Part shown: piece after piece, positions 25,835 through 35,093 of the stretch | Layout of the letters: each line of letters begins with the position of its first letter | Numbering within the stretch: the stretch's first letter is position 1 | DNA from: Planctomycetaceae bacterium | Lineage (GTDB): Bacteria > Planctomycetota > Planctomycetia > Pirellulales > Pirellulaceae | Length of the DNA: 48,661 bases | Direction of reading: 5' to 3' | Assembly: GCA_002724245.1 (NCBI GenBank) | Contig: PBOG01000041.1 | Location: forward strand, 59,840-108,500 | The notes under the pieces: generated by a model | Seen by the model: the letters and a program-made list of their open reading frames with translations, nothing else | What the model was told of the DNA's origin: nothing | Databases searched by the model: none | Program-made: the position numbers and the translations under genes

Positions 25835-27220
25835 TCATGCGCCTGCCAAACCATGAGTCAAGACGACCCGCACATCACAAACATTCGTATGGGTTGGCCC
25901 AGTCACAATGAGACCTCCAGTATCCGCAAAAAATGAATAGGCATCGTTCCGTTCCAGATAGTCCAGTGGGTCCAGCCCACGCAAACGCGCGTTCTCCACA
26001 ACTTTCGCGTCCGCCATGGCACCCGCTGCATCCGTTGGACCGTCTTCACCGTCAGTACCGCCAGAAAGCAAAATTGTGGATGCAAACGGATTGACATCTG
26101 TTTGCTCACTAGAAGTACGGCTGTGTAGCCCAGAAAGAACAAGTTGCTGGTTACGCCCTCCGTGGCCACGACGTGACTCTGCGACCAATTGCACCGTCGG
26201 CTCACCGCCAGTAACCAGACATCTCGCACCTCCTCGATTCCGCAGCTGTAAAGCAGCAGATGCCAAATCGACACCAACTTCTTCCGCCGGACCCTCGAGT
26301 TTCTCTGCGGAGCAGGTTTCAGTGAGATAACCGCGGCGACGTGCCTCGATGCCCGCCGCATCGACAGCAAGCTGGTTGTTCCCAATTACGATATTGGTCA
26401 TCTCGCCAGGCATCGGCGACTGCGCCTGAGAGCTGTCTTTTACTGAATCAAGAATTCGCGTTACTTCCGCAGCCACAGGATTTTCACGAAGGCCTAGTTG
26501 ATCAAATACGGCAACTACGTCGCTTGGAGTTGCCGTATTTTCCACCGTTGGGCCTGAAGCGATAATCTCAAGCGGGTCACCGATTACATCAGAAATAACC
26601 AGAGTTTTCATCATCCCGGCACGGCATGCGGACGCCAAACGCCCACCCTTCACCCGGCTCAATTGTTTTCGGACCGTGTTCAGCTGATGGATATTTGCTC
26701 CCGCACTACTGAGCAACCGAGTAACCTGCTGCTTGTCCTCTAATGTCAAACCAGCGATGGGCGCCGGCAATAAAGCCGAAGCTCCGCCAGAAAGTAAACA
26801 AATGCAAAGGTCCTCGGGACCCAACGACCGCACCATGTGCAGCATTTTTTCAGCCCCAGACACGCCTTCCCGTGTTGGTTCATTGATCCCTGCGGGACGC
26901 GCTGGATGCAAAATAATTCGCTCCGTGGGGCGGTAACAATCTGCGGGCACATTAATCAGACCCTGCACTCCTTTCTCTAGCATCACGTCTTTGCCTAAAG
27001 CGGCCTCCAGCCCCTCAGCCATCCCGGCTCCAGCCTTCCCAGCTCCGACAACAACAATTCTTCTTACCCTGTTCAATGAAACGACATCGTCGCCAATACA
27101 AAGCTGGTCTCCTCGCAATGCAACATACTGGGTAACGAGTTGCTCGCTACGAACCGCATCCACGCCCGCCTGCCAAATTCCAATCGCATCGTCGCGCAAC
27201 TTGTCAGTGTCATGATTCAC
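25835..27220 (-). CDS. Type-2 glycerate kinase (GckA/TtuD family)
   Basis: This 461-residue protein is a glycerate kinase of the DUF4147-MOFRL type, which phosphorylates D-glycerate to 2-phosphoglycerate. The N-terminal domain shows VVVGAGKAGAGMAEGLE, LHPARPAGIN, LSGGASALLPAP and VRKQLSRVKGG. The C-terminal MOFRL domain shows VTGGEPTV, GRNQQLVL and SGGTDGEDGPTDAAGA. The start is taken as GTG at 27220 because GGAGAG lies six bases upstream; a longer frame reaches 27250. The 5' end overlaps the stop of the upstream gene by 11 bases, which suggests translational coupling. It could act with the D-malate/tartrate dehydrogenase 14 kb away in a tartrate or glycerate route, but they are not linked in one operon. 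Confidence 0.93.
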   Translation of the reverse strand: MNHDTDKLRDDAIGIWQAGVDAVRSEQLVTQYVALRGDQLCIGDDVVSLNRVRRIVVVGAGKAGAGMAEGLEAALGKDVMLEKGVQGLINVPADCYRPTERIILHPARPAGINEPTREGVSGAEKMLHMVRSLGPEDLCICLLSGGASALLPAPIAGLTLEDKQQVTRLLSSAGANIHQLNTVRKQLSRVKGGRLASACRAGMMKTLVISDVIGDPLEIIASGPTVENTATPSDVVAVFDQLGLRENPVAAEVTRILDSVKDSSQAQSPMPGEMTNIVIGNNQLAVDAAGIEARRRGYLTETCSAEKLEGPAEEVGVDLASAALQLRNRGGARCLVTGGEPTVQLVAESRRGHGGRNQQLVLSGLHSRTSSEQTDVNPFASTILLSGGTDGEDGPTDAAGAMADAKVVENARLRGLDPLDYLERNDAYSFFADTGGLIVTGPTHTNVCDVRVVLTHGLAGA

Positions 27221-27797
27221 GATGAACTCTCCGCACACGTAATACGTCAACCCACTGTCCAGGGTGCTTGATTTCGATCTGCCCTAGAGCATTCGATTTT
27301 TCAGCCCGGCAAACTAAAGCCGCTAAATACTGCTGTCCACCTGAGTCGAATTTCCCAGCCACACTACACCAGGGGGTTCCTCTGCCCCGATCTCCAGGAA
27401 GCGGCAGGTTGTTAAAGGCAGAGTGTACAAATCCTCGAATGCTGAGCTGCTCCGGCCAGCGTCGAAAAAGCGGCTGATGCGAGGACAATACTGCCATCAG
27501 ATCGGGAACCAGATTGTCGATAAATTGGGCCATGCTTGTTCTCCCAGGCAGCGAAAGACCTCTTCCCGCAGGAGCAAGCACCAGGACCGCAACGACCGTA
27601 GGCACCCCATAAATCTCGAGCGCAATACCTCTGTCCACAGGACTTTTCAGTGGCAGCGCAGCGATGTCAATGGAAAGTATCTCATTTGGCACCAATCCAG
27701 GAACTCGCTGGCGCCGGCTTCTCAGGTGGCGAACCAACATCCAAGTGACCAGCGTCACCAATCCCAACGATGCTATCGCGATCGAATTCCGCCACAC
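27210..27797 (-). CDS. Single-span protein coupled to glycerate kinase gene
   Basis: This 195-residue protein starts with GTG (GAGGGGTG about ten bases upstream) and one hydrophobic segment (about 4-24, IAIASLGLVTLVTWMLV). A basic stretch follows, then a globular domain with DIAALPLKSPVDRGIALEIYG, VAVLVLAPAGRG and SIRGFVHSAFNNLP. I do not recognise the family. It overlaps the glycerate kinase gene by 11 bases and lies 107 bases after the PQQ-propeller gene start region, all on the same strand. Function cannot be inferred. Confidence 0.78.
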   Translation of the reverse strand: MWRNSIAIASLGLVTLVTWMLVRHLRSRRQRVPGLVPNEILSIDIAALPLKSPVDRGIALEIYGVPTVVAVLVLAPAGRGLSLPGRTSMAQFIDNLVPDLMAVLSSHQPLFRRWPEQLSIRGFVHSAFNNLPLPGDRGRGTPWCSVAGKFDSGGQQYLAALVCRAEKSNALGQIEIKHPGQWVDVLRVRRVHRES

Positions 27798-27904
27798 GCT
27801 ATCACACCCCTCGCTTCAGCGGGCAACCTTCCTCGACAGTCTCGCTACAACGACAAACCACGCCTTATTGATATGATGGCACCTGTGTTACGGCACCATG
27901 CATG

Positions 27905-29167
27905 CTAGTGGCCGATGCAAAACAGGTGTGCGGCAGTGCGAATGTACAACTGCCCCTCCGAAACCGCCGGCGTTGAGTTGCTCGGCTCACCTAATGGATT
28001 GTTGGCAACGACTTCGTATTCATCTGGATTCGGCCGAAACACTACCGTGTTCCCCTGCTGATCGGTTGCGTACAAAAGTTTCCCTGCCATGACGACAGAA
28101 CCCCAGTGGCCTGCGCCCGGCGCCGACCAGCGAATCTTGCCTGTTGCTATTTCGATACACTGCAGGCTATTCCTTTTTTCTGCATTAGGCCGATAGACCA
28201 TCCCGGACACATGGACTCCCGAACCAATGTTCTGCGGATTATTTTCAACGTGCCAGAGGCGGCCTGTCCTTGTCACGTCGCCGCGCCCGCCAAGGCGCAC
28301 AGCCATTGATGGCCCCCGATAACCACCTGTCACAAAACATAAATCACCCGCAATAACAGGTGACGAATAAGCCAAATCGCCACGTTCATGGCGCAAGCCA
28401 TCACAACTCCAGATCAAATCGCCGTTATCTGGAGAAAAAGCGCCTATTCGGGTCGGCAACATGACGATCACCTGCGTCTTGGATTGGACCTCCGTTAGTA
28501 CAGGGGTACTCCAGGAACCCATGTAGTTCCCTGCATCATTGTGTTCCCCATCCCCCTCCTGTTGCTCGTCAGTCTCCCAAAGAGTTTTGCCATCAGACAA
28601 ACGATATGCACCAAGAAAGATGCGTTTCCCTGGTCCGCTAAACAAGATGATCCGATCCTGATAGATGATCGGTGAAGTGCCATAGCCCCACATGTGTCGA
28701 AACTCGCCCAAGTCACGTGACCACAGTGGTTTGCCAGCGATGTCGTAACAATACAACCCAGCCGAAGCATGCCAGACAACAACTCGCTTCCCATCCGACA
28801 CCGGAGTTGAACCTCCGTAAGGGTTCGTCTGATGCGTGGGCAACGTGCTCCCAATTTCAACCGTACGAATCCACTTCACGGTTCCCCGCTGGCGATCCAA
28901 GCAATACAAACTTCGGCGCCGGCCCTCGACATCCTCCGCGCTGGTGATGAAAACACATCCAGCGGCGACAATTGGGCTGCCGTTGCCTGGTCGCGGTAAT
29001 CGCGTGGACCATTTGATATTCTGCTTCCTGCTCCACACTGTGGGCACCTTCTCGTCACCAGCAATCCCATCCCCATTTGCCCCGCGAAAGGATGGCCAAT
29101 CACCAGCCTGCAAAACGGCTAACCAGTTACCTAGCACGACAGTAAGAAACACGACTGCAAGACGCAT
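27905..29167 (-). CDS. Secreted PQQ-type beta-propeller protein
   Basis: This 420-residue protein has a cleavable signal peptide (MRLAVVFLTVVLGNWLAVLQ) and a mature start DWPSFRGANGDG, the hallmark N-terminus of planctomycete PQQ-like propellers. Repeated blade motifs are visible, for example GSPIVAAGCVFITS, LYCLDRQRGTVKW, LYCYDIAGKPLWSRDLG, IGAFSPDNGDLIWS and LQCIEIATGKIRWSAPG. The repeats follow the A-x-D-x-x-T-G-x-x-x-W pattern of PQQ/BamB-like propellers. PQQ is not necessarily bound; many members serve as outer-membrane assembly or scaffolding proteins. GAGGAG lies eight bases before the ATG. It follows the ligase gene by 93 bases on the same strand. Confidence 0.9.
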   Translation of the reverse strand: MRLAVVFLTVVLGNWLAVLQAGDWPSFRGANGDGIAGDEKVPTVWSRKQNIKWSTRLPRPGNGSPIVAAGCVFITSAEDVEGRRRSLYCLDRQRGTVKWIRTVEIGSTLPTHQTNPYGGSTPVSDGKRVVVWHASAGLYCYDIAGKPLWSRDLGEFRHMWGYGTSPIIYQDRIILFSGPGKRIFLGAYRLSDGKTLWETDEQQEGDGEHNDAGNYMGSWSTPVLTEVQSKTQVIVMLPTRIGAFSPDNGDLIWSCDGLRHERGDLAYSSPVIAGDLCFVTGGYRGPSMAVRLGGRGDVTRTGRLWHVENNPQNIGSGVHVSGMVYRPNAEKRNSLQCIEIATGKIRWSAPGAGHWGSVVMAGKLLYATDQQGNTVVFRPNPDEYEVVANNPLGEPSNSTPAVSEGQLYIRTAAHLFCIGH

Positions 29168-29260
29168 TGAAAACTCCTCACTACTGACCTGAATGGACCA
29201 ACCAACTCAATCTGTCTCAAACACATGAGTAGCCAGCTGAAAAACAACCCAGTGAGTCAA

Positions 29261-30778
29261 TCAGCTATCTGAGAACAACTCGAGAACTTCTGGTTTGACA
29301 ACCTTTCCCATTGCATTGCGAGGAAGCGACTGGACAACCTTCAACCGGCTCGGCACTTTGTAAGGCGCCAATCTCTCCTTCCCCCAAACCCGTAACTCTC
29401 GCAGTCCCAAATCACAGCCAGCCTGCAACTCGATCGCAGCACATACCAACTGGCCCCACTGGACATCGTCAAGGCCGACAACTGCACACTGCATAATCCA
29501 GGGATGCTCTCTCAACCGGGCTTCAATCTCAAGCGCCGAAACTTTATAGCCACCGGTCTTGATAATATCGACTGAATTTCTCCCTAGTATCCGAATGTGG
29601 CCTTCGTGGCATTCACCAATGTCACCGGTTTGAAACCAGCCGTCTTTGGAAAACGCACCAGCCGTCGCCTCGGGTCTTTGCCAGTACTCCTCAAACACGG
29701 TGTTACCACGGACCTGAATCTCACCGGGAGTTCCAGCTACAGGCTCATCACCATCTTCCGCAACAAGGCGCAACTCCACACCCGGGAGCGGAGTCCCGAC
29801 ATGACCAGGTCGCCTCTCACCATGCAGCGGGTTTGACAAGGCCATTCCAATTTCAGTCATTCCATAACGTTCAAGCAAAGTGTGCCCGGCAATCGATCGC
29901 CACCGCTCGAGAACCTCTACAGGGAGCGCCGCCGATCCCGAAACCATAAGTCGAAATTTCTGACAGGCTGCTGTCGCAGCCTGCTTTTCTTCTTCCGTAA
30001 AATTCTGCCAGGCCTGTATTAACTGCGAGTAAATAGTGGGAACTGCCATAAACACTGTTAGATCATCCGGTCGCAAAAACCTCTTCCACACCAAATCTGC
30101 GTCAAACCGCGGCACGAACTCGCAACGAGCACCGGACCAGAGAGCACAACAAAGAACATTAATAATGCCGTGTATATGATGCAGAGGAAGGCAGTGCAAA
30201 ATGACATCCCGTTCGGTCCACTCCCATGCATCTATGAGAGACTGAATCTGCGCAGCAATCATTCCATGTGTACTGACCACACCCTTCGGCTTACTTGTTG
30301 TACCACTGGTGTAGAGAATCATTGCTCGACGCGACGTCTCAATTGGCGGCAAGTGGCTTCTGAGTGGCCTTTCATACAACGATTCGCCAGGCACACAGGA
30401 CAGACCAAGTTCAGCCGCAACGGGCAAAAGCCCATGGAACAACGTGCCGCTCGCAATCACGATTGCCACATCCGCATCCTGCAGAACGTAAGACCATTCG
30501 GCGGGCGGGTGCATGACTGCCAGTGGTACCGCAATACCTCCAGCTCGCCAAATCCCCCATTGAATAACAACATGCTCAAATCCCGGTGGCACAGCAAAGG
30601 CAACACGGGCCTCCTGCAAGTCACTGCGTCCGTCCAATAACGCCGCAGCGACACGCCCAGACTGCTCGAATAAATCACGATAGGAAAACTGTCTATCTCC
30701 CATCACAATCGCTGTATTGTCATCGAATTGGGCCGCGTGCGCCACCAGCGGCGGCGACTCGGCAGGCACATCGGTCAC
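29261..30778 (-). CDS. Malonyl-CoA-synthetase-like (MatB/ACSF3-type) acyl-CoA ligase
   Basis: This 505-residue protein is an AMP-forming acyl-CoA ligase. Motif A3 is LYTSGTTSKPKGVVSTHG, motif A5 is RYGMTEIGMALSNPL, the hinge is WFQTGDIG and the C-terminal GRNSVDIIKTGGYKVSALEIE holds the catalytic core, ending with NAMGKVVKPEVL. The combination TEIGMALSNPLHGERRPG and GGYKVSALEIE resembles malonyl-CoA synthetases (bacterial MatB, human ACSF3) as I recall them. It would activate malonate or methylmalonate with ATP and CoA. The start is GTG, with an exact ten-base GGAGGTGATC ribosome binding site. No malonate decarboxylase or dicarboxylate carrier gene is adjacent. Confidence 0.88.
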   Translation of the reverse strand: MTDVPAESPPLVAHAAQFDDNTAIVMGDRQFSYRDLFEQSGRVAAALLDGRSDLQEARVAFAVPPGFEHVVIQWGIWRAGGIAVPLAVMHPPAEWSYVLQDADVAIVIASGTLFHGLLPVAAELGLSCVPGESLYERPLRSHLPPIETSRRAMILYTSGTTSKPKGVVSTHGMIAAQIQSLIDAWEWTERDVILHCLPLHHIHGIINVLCCALWSGARCEFVPRFDADLVWKRFLRPDDLTVFMAVPTIYSQLIQAWQNFTEEEKQAATAACQKFRLMVSGSAALPVEVLERWRSIAGHTLLERYGMTEIGMALSNPLHGERRPGHVGTPLPGVELRLVAEDGDEPVAGTPGEIQVRGNTVFEEYWQRPEATAGAFSKDGWFQTGDIGECHEGHIRILGRNSVDIIKTGGYKVSALEIEARLREHPWIMQCAVVGLDDVQWGQLVCAAIELQAGCDLGLRELRVWGKERLAPYKVPSRLKVVQSLPRNAMGKVVKPEVLELFSDS

Positions 30779-30780
30779 CA

Positions 30781-30790
30781 GATCACCTCC
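30781..30790 (-). promoter_or_regulatory. Full-length Shine-Dalgarno sequence
   Basis: On the minus strand GGAGGTGATC is an exact match over ten bases to the complement of the conserved 16S rRNA 3' end. The GGAGG core ends seven bases before the GTG at 30778, which decides that start. It is much stronger than the other binding sites in the window, many of which are weak. Confidence 0.8.
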
Positions 30791-30872
30791 CGCTTCAGCG
30801 CATCGTTGTGCATCAAGATTTCACTTCCCACGCCAAACTATTCCACTGGCAACACAGGGTGACATAGTTCAG

Positions 30873-31571
30873 TCAACTCACCTGCGCCGTTCCATCGTGA
30901 CTCTCTCCCTCACGCAGCACACCCTCTTGGTTAGACTGCCAGTATCTCCCGGTTTGCAAGTCCATCGCAGTCAACCATCCGCCGTCATAACAATGTGTAT
31001 CCAGACAAATCAAATGTCCGGCATCAAGAATCTTCCCATCCGGCTGTGGCGTATGCCCCACAACGGCTACTTTTCCGGAACAATGCGGTGGCGGCAATTC
31101 GTCTGTCAGGTGTTGCCAGAACAACAGGGCCTGCGGCTGCCGACCAAGTGGCAAACCCGGATCATAATTGGCATGCATAAAGATGTGTGTTTCCGTTTCA
31201 AACCAGGATCGACAATTACGAAAAAAATCGATGTGATCTGGTGGAATACTCTCTACCCCGCCCCCATAACTCGCAAGCGTCTCAACTCCACCAAACTGCA
31301 ACCAGGCATTGAGTTGGCCCGAGTCGTGAAATGCCCGCAGCAACATCAACTCATGATTACCCTGCAATGCAACCACATTGGAGCAATCCTGCAATTTCCA
31401 GACTTGTTCTATCACGCCGCGTGTATCCGGGCCGCGGTCCACATAATCTCCCAGCAACACCACTCGGTCATCCCAACCTGGCTGAACGCATTCAATGATT
31501 TTCTGCAATGCGATCGAGCAGCCGTGAATGTCGCCGATACAAATCGTACGTGCCGGTTGAATGTAATCCAT
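30873..31571 (-). CDS. PPP-family serine/threonine protein phosphatase (calcineurin-like)
   Basis: This 232-residue protein has the PPP metallophosphatase motifs GDIHG (about 13-17), GDYVDRG (about 41-47), GNHE (about 71-74), a metal-binding histidine in MHANYD, and VVGHTPQ near residue 170. Two metal ions in this site hydrolyse phosphoserine, phosphothreonine or diadenosine tetraphosphate, so it could also act like PrpA or ApaH. The length and the WLQFGGVETLASYG stretch fit the bacterial protein-phosphatase branch. It is cytoplasmic by sequence and is the first gene of the minus-strand run that ends with mlaD. Confidence 0.93.
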   Translation of the reverse strand: MDYIQPARTICIGDIHGCSIALQKIIECVQPGWDDRVVLLGDYVDRGPDTRGVIEQVWKLQDCSNVVALQGNHELMLLRAFHDSGQLNAWLQFGGVETLASYGGGVESIPPDHIDFFRNCRSWFETETHIFMHANYDPGLPLGRQPQALLFWQHLTDELPPPHCSGKVAVVGHTPQPDGKILDAGHLICLDTHCYDGGWLTAMDLQTGRYWQSNQEGVLREGESHDGTAQVS

Positions 31572-32163
31572 GGTCTACTCAACTAGTCTCCACGACATCC
31601 GCACTAACAGGCCTAAACCAACCTGCCCCAGCAGCTCGAACGGTGCATACACCAATGCGGCAGCTTGCCTGGGTGGCAAACGATGAACTCACTTCCTCCT
31701 GAGACACCGTTCATTCCTGAATAGTCGTCACCACGCAGCCCCCACCCATTATAGCAGCCGTCAGGCAACTGGCCGCATCACGCGCGATACGCATTGGTTG
31801 TCAACACGGCTCACCACCGATACGCTGGAGCCGCTTCCTCGGCAGTTTTCCACACTTACATCTCAAGAGCAGCCAGATGCGCTGAATTGGATTACTGATT
31901 CTCGTTCCTGCCAGAAATGGATCAAGTCCGGGACGGCACAAAAACTAACGGAGCAAGAATTCAACCCTGACCTGCACGGCGACCGCCGCGGCGATCATGG
32001 CTGCGACGATGCTGACTCACCGACACAGGGCGCCACATCAACTCCTCGCCAGCATGTACGCTGTCGCGTTCGGCGATGCACAATTGACTCATGATAACCC
32101 GTGACGGCCCGTTAATAGCACCCGCTGGGCACCGCACCTGAAACCGGCAACAAGGACTGCATA
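31572..32163. other. Divergent intergenic region
   Basis: This region, nearly 600 bases, lies between the divergent PPP phosphatase and M24 peptidase genes. A plus-strand frame of 98 codons is open at 31798-32094, but it has no ribosome binding site and no recognisable pattern, so it is not called. A perfect ten-base palindrome (CGCCGCGGCG) lies at 31984-31993. No convincing promoter boxes or RNA structure were found. Confidence 0.5.
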
Positions 32164-33270
32164 ATGACCACCTGCTCCCTCGACCACAATGCATGTCGCG
32201 CTCGACAGCAACGGCTCCTCGCGATCATGGAGGAAAAGCAGATAGATCTGGCAATCTTCACGCAACGAGAAAACATCCAGTGGTTAAGCGGCCAGTGGTT
32301 CAATTGGTATTTCCAGCCAGCCGTCGCTCTCCATGCAAATGGACATCTGACGTTAGTCGCACCTACAAAACCTCCCGTCGCGGCCGCGGCAGACGAAGTC
32401 TTGCATTACGAAGCGCAGTGGCACTCGACTCTGCGAAATGACCAACGCAACGCCTCCTCGGAAGTACTGTGGGATCGTCTACGGGCTGCCTCAACACCAC
32501 AGCGAATCGGTGTGGAATTTTCGACCTTCGGACCGAGCCTTGCCCAGCACACCAGTGCAGAACTCATCGATATCGAACCTGAAATGTACGTTCTACGACG
32601 GCATAAAGAAGCCGACGAATTGGCCATGATCAAGCAGGCGATCGCAGGCACAGAAGCAATGTACAAGCGCGCTCGCGAGATCATCGAACCAGGAATTAGC
32701 GAACTGGAAGTCTACAACCAGTTACAGGCAACTGCTGTTGAGCGATTCGGGGAGGTCTTGACTGGCACGGGAAATGATTACCAGTGCCGCTCCCGCGGAG
32801 GTGCGCCAAGGTCCCAACACGAGGCAACTCAGGGGGACTTATACATCCTGGACCTAGGCCCCGCGTATCGAGGCTACTACGCAGACAACTGCAGAACTAT
32901 TGCGGTTAGCGAGCCAACCGAAGAACAGCGAATTGCGTGGGAACACGTGACAGCTGTCTTCGACTACATCGAACAGACTGTCAAACCTGGATCAAATGCG
33001 CGCGAATTGTTCTACGAAGTACAAGGAATGCTGGACCAAGCGCCGGTGGGCGTGTTCAATCACCATCTAGGACATGGCTTCGGCCTTTTTCCACATGAAG
33101 CACCGCATCTGAATCCGCACTGGGACGACGTCTTTGAGCGCGGCGACACTTTCACCGTCGAACCAGGTCTCTACGCACCTGAACTCAACGCCGGCATGCG
33201 GATTGAACAGAATTACGTCGTCTGCAATGACGGAGTTGAATTACTCACGACATTTCCAACGGATCTGTGA
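32164..33270 (+). CDS. M24-family metallopeptidase (Xaa-Pro aminopeptidase-like)
   Basis: This 368-residue protein has a creatinase-type N-terminal domain (about 1-145) and an M24 pita-bread domain. All five metal ligands are present: Asp in YILDLGPAY (about 230), Asp in YADNCRT (about 241), His in GHGFGLFPHEAP (about 304), Glu in VEPGLY (about 333) and Glu in MRIEQNYVV (about 348). It should cleave peptides with proline at the second position or act as a related dipeptidase; the exact specificity is not readable. AAGGA lies eight bases before the ATG. No signal peptide is seen. It converges with the gene ending at 33330. Confidence 0.93.
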   Translation: MTTCSLDHNACRARQQRLLAIMEEKQIDLAIFTQRENIQWLSGQWFNWYFQPAVALHANGHLTLVAPTKPPVAAAADEVLHYEAQWHSTLRNDQRNASSEVLWDRLRAASTPQRIGVEFSTFGPSLAQHTSAELIDIEPEMYVLRRHKEADELAMIKQAIAGTEAMYKRAREIIEPGISELEVYNQLQATAVERFGEVLTGTGNDYQCRSRGGAPRSQHEATQGDLYILDLGPAYRGYYADNCRTIAVSEPTEEQRIAWEHVTAVFDYIEQTVKPGSNARELFYEVQGMLDQAPVGVFNHHLGHGFGLFPHEAPHLNPHWDDVFERGDTFTVEPGLYAPELNAGMRIEQNYVVCNDGVELLTTFPTDL

Positions 33271-33329
33271 CATCTGCCAGAGCACAGTAGATCGTCTTGC
33301 ACCAATCACTGCTTTGTTTAACAGGTACA

Positions 33330-33881
33330 TCAGAACCGTTTCCCGCGGCGCCGCGTTACACCATTGATTGCATTGGAATGTTGATAACGTTCGACCAACC
33401 ACACTCCATTAACCTCACGAAACCAGATGCAGACAAACCTTGTCATGCGTCGAGGCACCGAGACAGAAGGCGACCGAACCACTAGAAGTACATTGAATTC
33501 TGCTACTGCGACATCAGCTTGCCGGCCCAAGTGAATTCGCAGGTTTGGCTTGATGACAACCCGCTGAAACTCAAACCGATTCAGGTAGTGGTCGGCGTCC
33601 TTCCGAACGCCACTGGCTTGTGGATGCAATAAAGCGAGTACGGCGTCGACGTCGCTGTGCTGGATTGCATCTACCAGACCATGCAACGACGTGTGGATGC
33701 GTTCCCGGTCGGTCTCCACCCAACGCTCCAACGCCACCATTGCTGCACTGATTCCGACCATTGAGAACGCACAAATCAACCATCGGAAGGAACTCGTCTG
33801 CAACCAGAGGAAACCAAACACACAGATCCCGATTACGCCAACAGCAATTGCGTAACCAGGCTGTTCGAAAATCCAGTTCAT
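33330..33881 (-). CDS. Membrane-anchored protein with NTF2-like domain
   Basis: This 183-residue protein begins with two hydrophobic segments (about 8-27 and 32-52). A cone-shaped NTF2/SnoaL-like domain may follow, as judged by the pattern LHGLVDAIQHSDVDAVLALL, a central VVIKPNLRIHLG strand, DVAVAEFNVLLVV, and a terminal RFVCIWFREVNGVWLVERYQ. This is a fold suggestion from strand pattern, not a family match. The ATG at 33881 is chosen, with AGGTTGG upstream; an in-frame TTG three codons earlier is possible. It follows the gene at 33908 by 26 bases, so both are probably co-transcribed. Confidence 0.72.
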   Translation of the reverse strand: MNWIFEQPGYAIAVGVIGICVFGFLWLQTSSFRWLICAFSMVGISAAMVALERWVETDRERIHTSLHGLVDAIQHSDVDAVLALLHPQASGVRKDADHYLNRFEFQRVVIKPNLRIHLGRQADVAVAEFNVLLVVRSPSVSVPRRMTRFVCIWFREVNGVWLVERYQHSNAINGVTRRRGKRF

Positions 33882-33907
33882 TAGCGCCAACCTATAACAG
33901 CAAGCGT

Positions 33908-34240
33908 CTATTCCTCACGGCGTGGACGCCAGTAATGCCACCAGACCATAGACCACGCGACCAGAAAACCGGTAATCAACAACGCGAACAGCGGACGTAA
34001 ACCAAGCCGCGTAGCACCTCGCGTCGACATGGTGGTGACCGGCGCCACACCAGATTTTTGCTCCGCGGCCCGCTGTCGCCCCTGAAACCTGCGTTCTTCC
34101 TGGACTTGTCGCTCAAGCACCTTCGGGCCCAGCAGCACGAGTCCTACTAAACCAGCAGCACAAAAGACGTAACCCCAATACCAGGGAGATTCGAGTACAG
34201 AGCGTCGCACCGTCGACTTCACCGTTGCCCCTTTACGCAT
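33908..34240 (-). CDS. Small two-span membrane protein
   Basis: This 110-residue protein has two hydrophobic segments, WGYVFCAAGLVGLVLLG (about 21-37) and LFALLITGFLVAWSMVWWHYW (about 83-103; listed here only up to 20 residues apart from its last W), joined by a charged, Gln- and Arg-rich loop (VLERQVQEERRFQGRQR). The start at 34240 is chosen because GGTGG lies upstream and the remaining N-terminus is a simple basic leader. I do not recognise the family. It lies between thpR and the NTF2-like gene on the same strand. Confidence 0.65.
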   Translation of the reverse strand: MRKGATVKSTVRRSVLESPWYWGYVFCAAGLVGLVLLGPKVLERQVQEERRFQGRQRAAEQKSGVAPVTTMSTRGATRLGLRPLFALLITGFLVAWSMVWWHYWRPRREE

Positions 34241-34323
34241 TTCAATGACACCACCGCTGTCGGCAGGCCACCGCCCTCCCACCAGCTACAACGACACCGA
34301 CCTGTAAAAGCCCACTTATCTAG

Positions 34324-34887
34324 TCACAGGCGAAATCGTGCCATCACATCATATGTTGGGCCACCTCTTCCCAAAAAACTGGCCATTACCAGCAACTCAC
34401 TCACCTCTACGGTACCTGCCGAAAAATCCTCATACTCTTCCATTAGTTCGCACAGTTGCGGGCCAGGCACCGGCCTGCGCAAGCGCCCGACAGTCAAGTG
34501 TGGCTGGTATGGCCGACGCTCTGGCAAAAATCCCAGCTCACTTAAACTGTTGTCCACAGCCGCATGTAGTTGCACTAAACGATCGCTGCCCTGGCCGACA
34601 CCAATCCAGATTACCTTCGGACGTTCTCGATTTGGAAACGCCCCGATGCCTTCATAGCTGACAGAAAATGGACCACAGGCTCCCACCGCATTACCGACCG
34701 CCCGACATACGTGAGATACCTCCGTATTCGGGACGTCACCGACAAACTTGAGCGTGAGGTGCAGATTGTCTGGTTTCACCCAGTTTACGTTTGCATCGCT
34801 ACAGCGAAGCCGTTCGATCAGGCTAGTTGCTCGTTTCTGTATCGTCGATGAAGTCGCAATCGCCACAAATGTTCGTATCTTCTGCAT
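34324..34887 (-). CDS. thpR: RNA 2',3'-cyclic phosphodiesterase
   Basis: This 187-residue protein is a 2H phosphoesterase of the ThpR/LigT family, which opens 2',3'-cyclic phosphates on RNA ends to 2'-phosphates. The two defining HxTx motifs are seen at HLTLKF (about 43-48) and HLTVGR (about 130-135), with the usual N-terminal RTFVAI and the RPYQPHLTVGR segment. It is cytoplasmic and of normal family length. It is the first gene of a short minus-strand run with the two small membrane proteins, although an 83-base gap separates it from the next gene, so co-transcription is not certain. Confidence 0.94.
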   Translation of the reverse strand: MQKIRTFVAIATSSTIQKRATSLIERLRCSDANVNWVKPDNLHLTLKFVGDVPNTEVSHVCRAVGNAVGACGPFSVSYEGIGAFPNRERPKVIWIGVGQGSDRLVQLHAAVDNSLSELGFLPERRPYQPHLTVGRLRRPVPGPQLCELMEEYEDFSAGTVEVSELLVMASFLGRGGPTYDVMARFRL

Positions 34888-35093
34888 CGCGTTGCGCCTT
34901 TTTCACGCAATCCCTGGCGGCGGTCAGCGGGGCTGCCTCCGTCGAACTAATGCTACACGTTGGATTCGTTCCACATTACTATGTGCCGGGCAAATCGGGA
35001 GTCACCGCCTCTGCTTTCAACCCCGTCTCTTGAATCCAATTCGTCCGATTTGGCACCACGCGTTAGCCAGAACATCGGCAGAACACAGTCGAG

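Noticed and set aside
31798-32094. A 98-codon plus-strand frame between the phosphatase and M24 peptidase genes
   Set aside because: Composition is polar and irregular, with no ribosome binding site or known motif.
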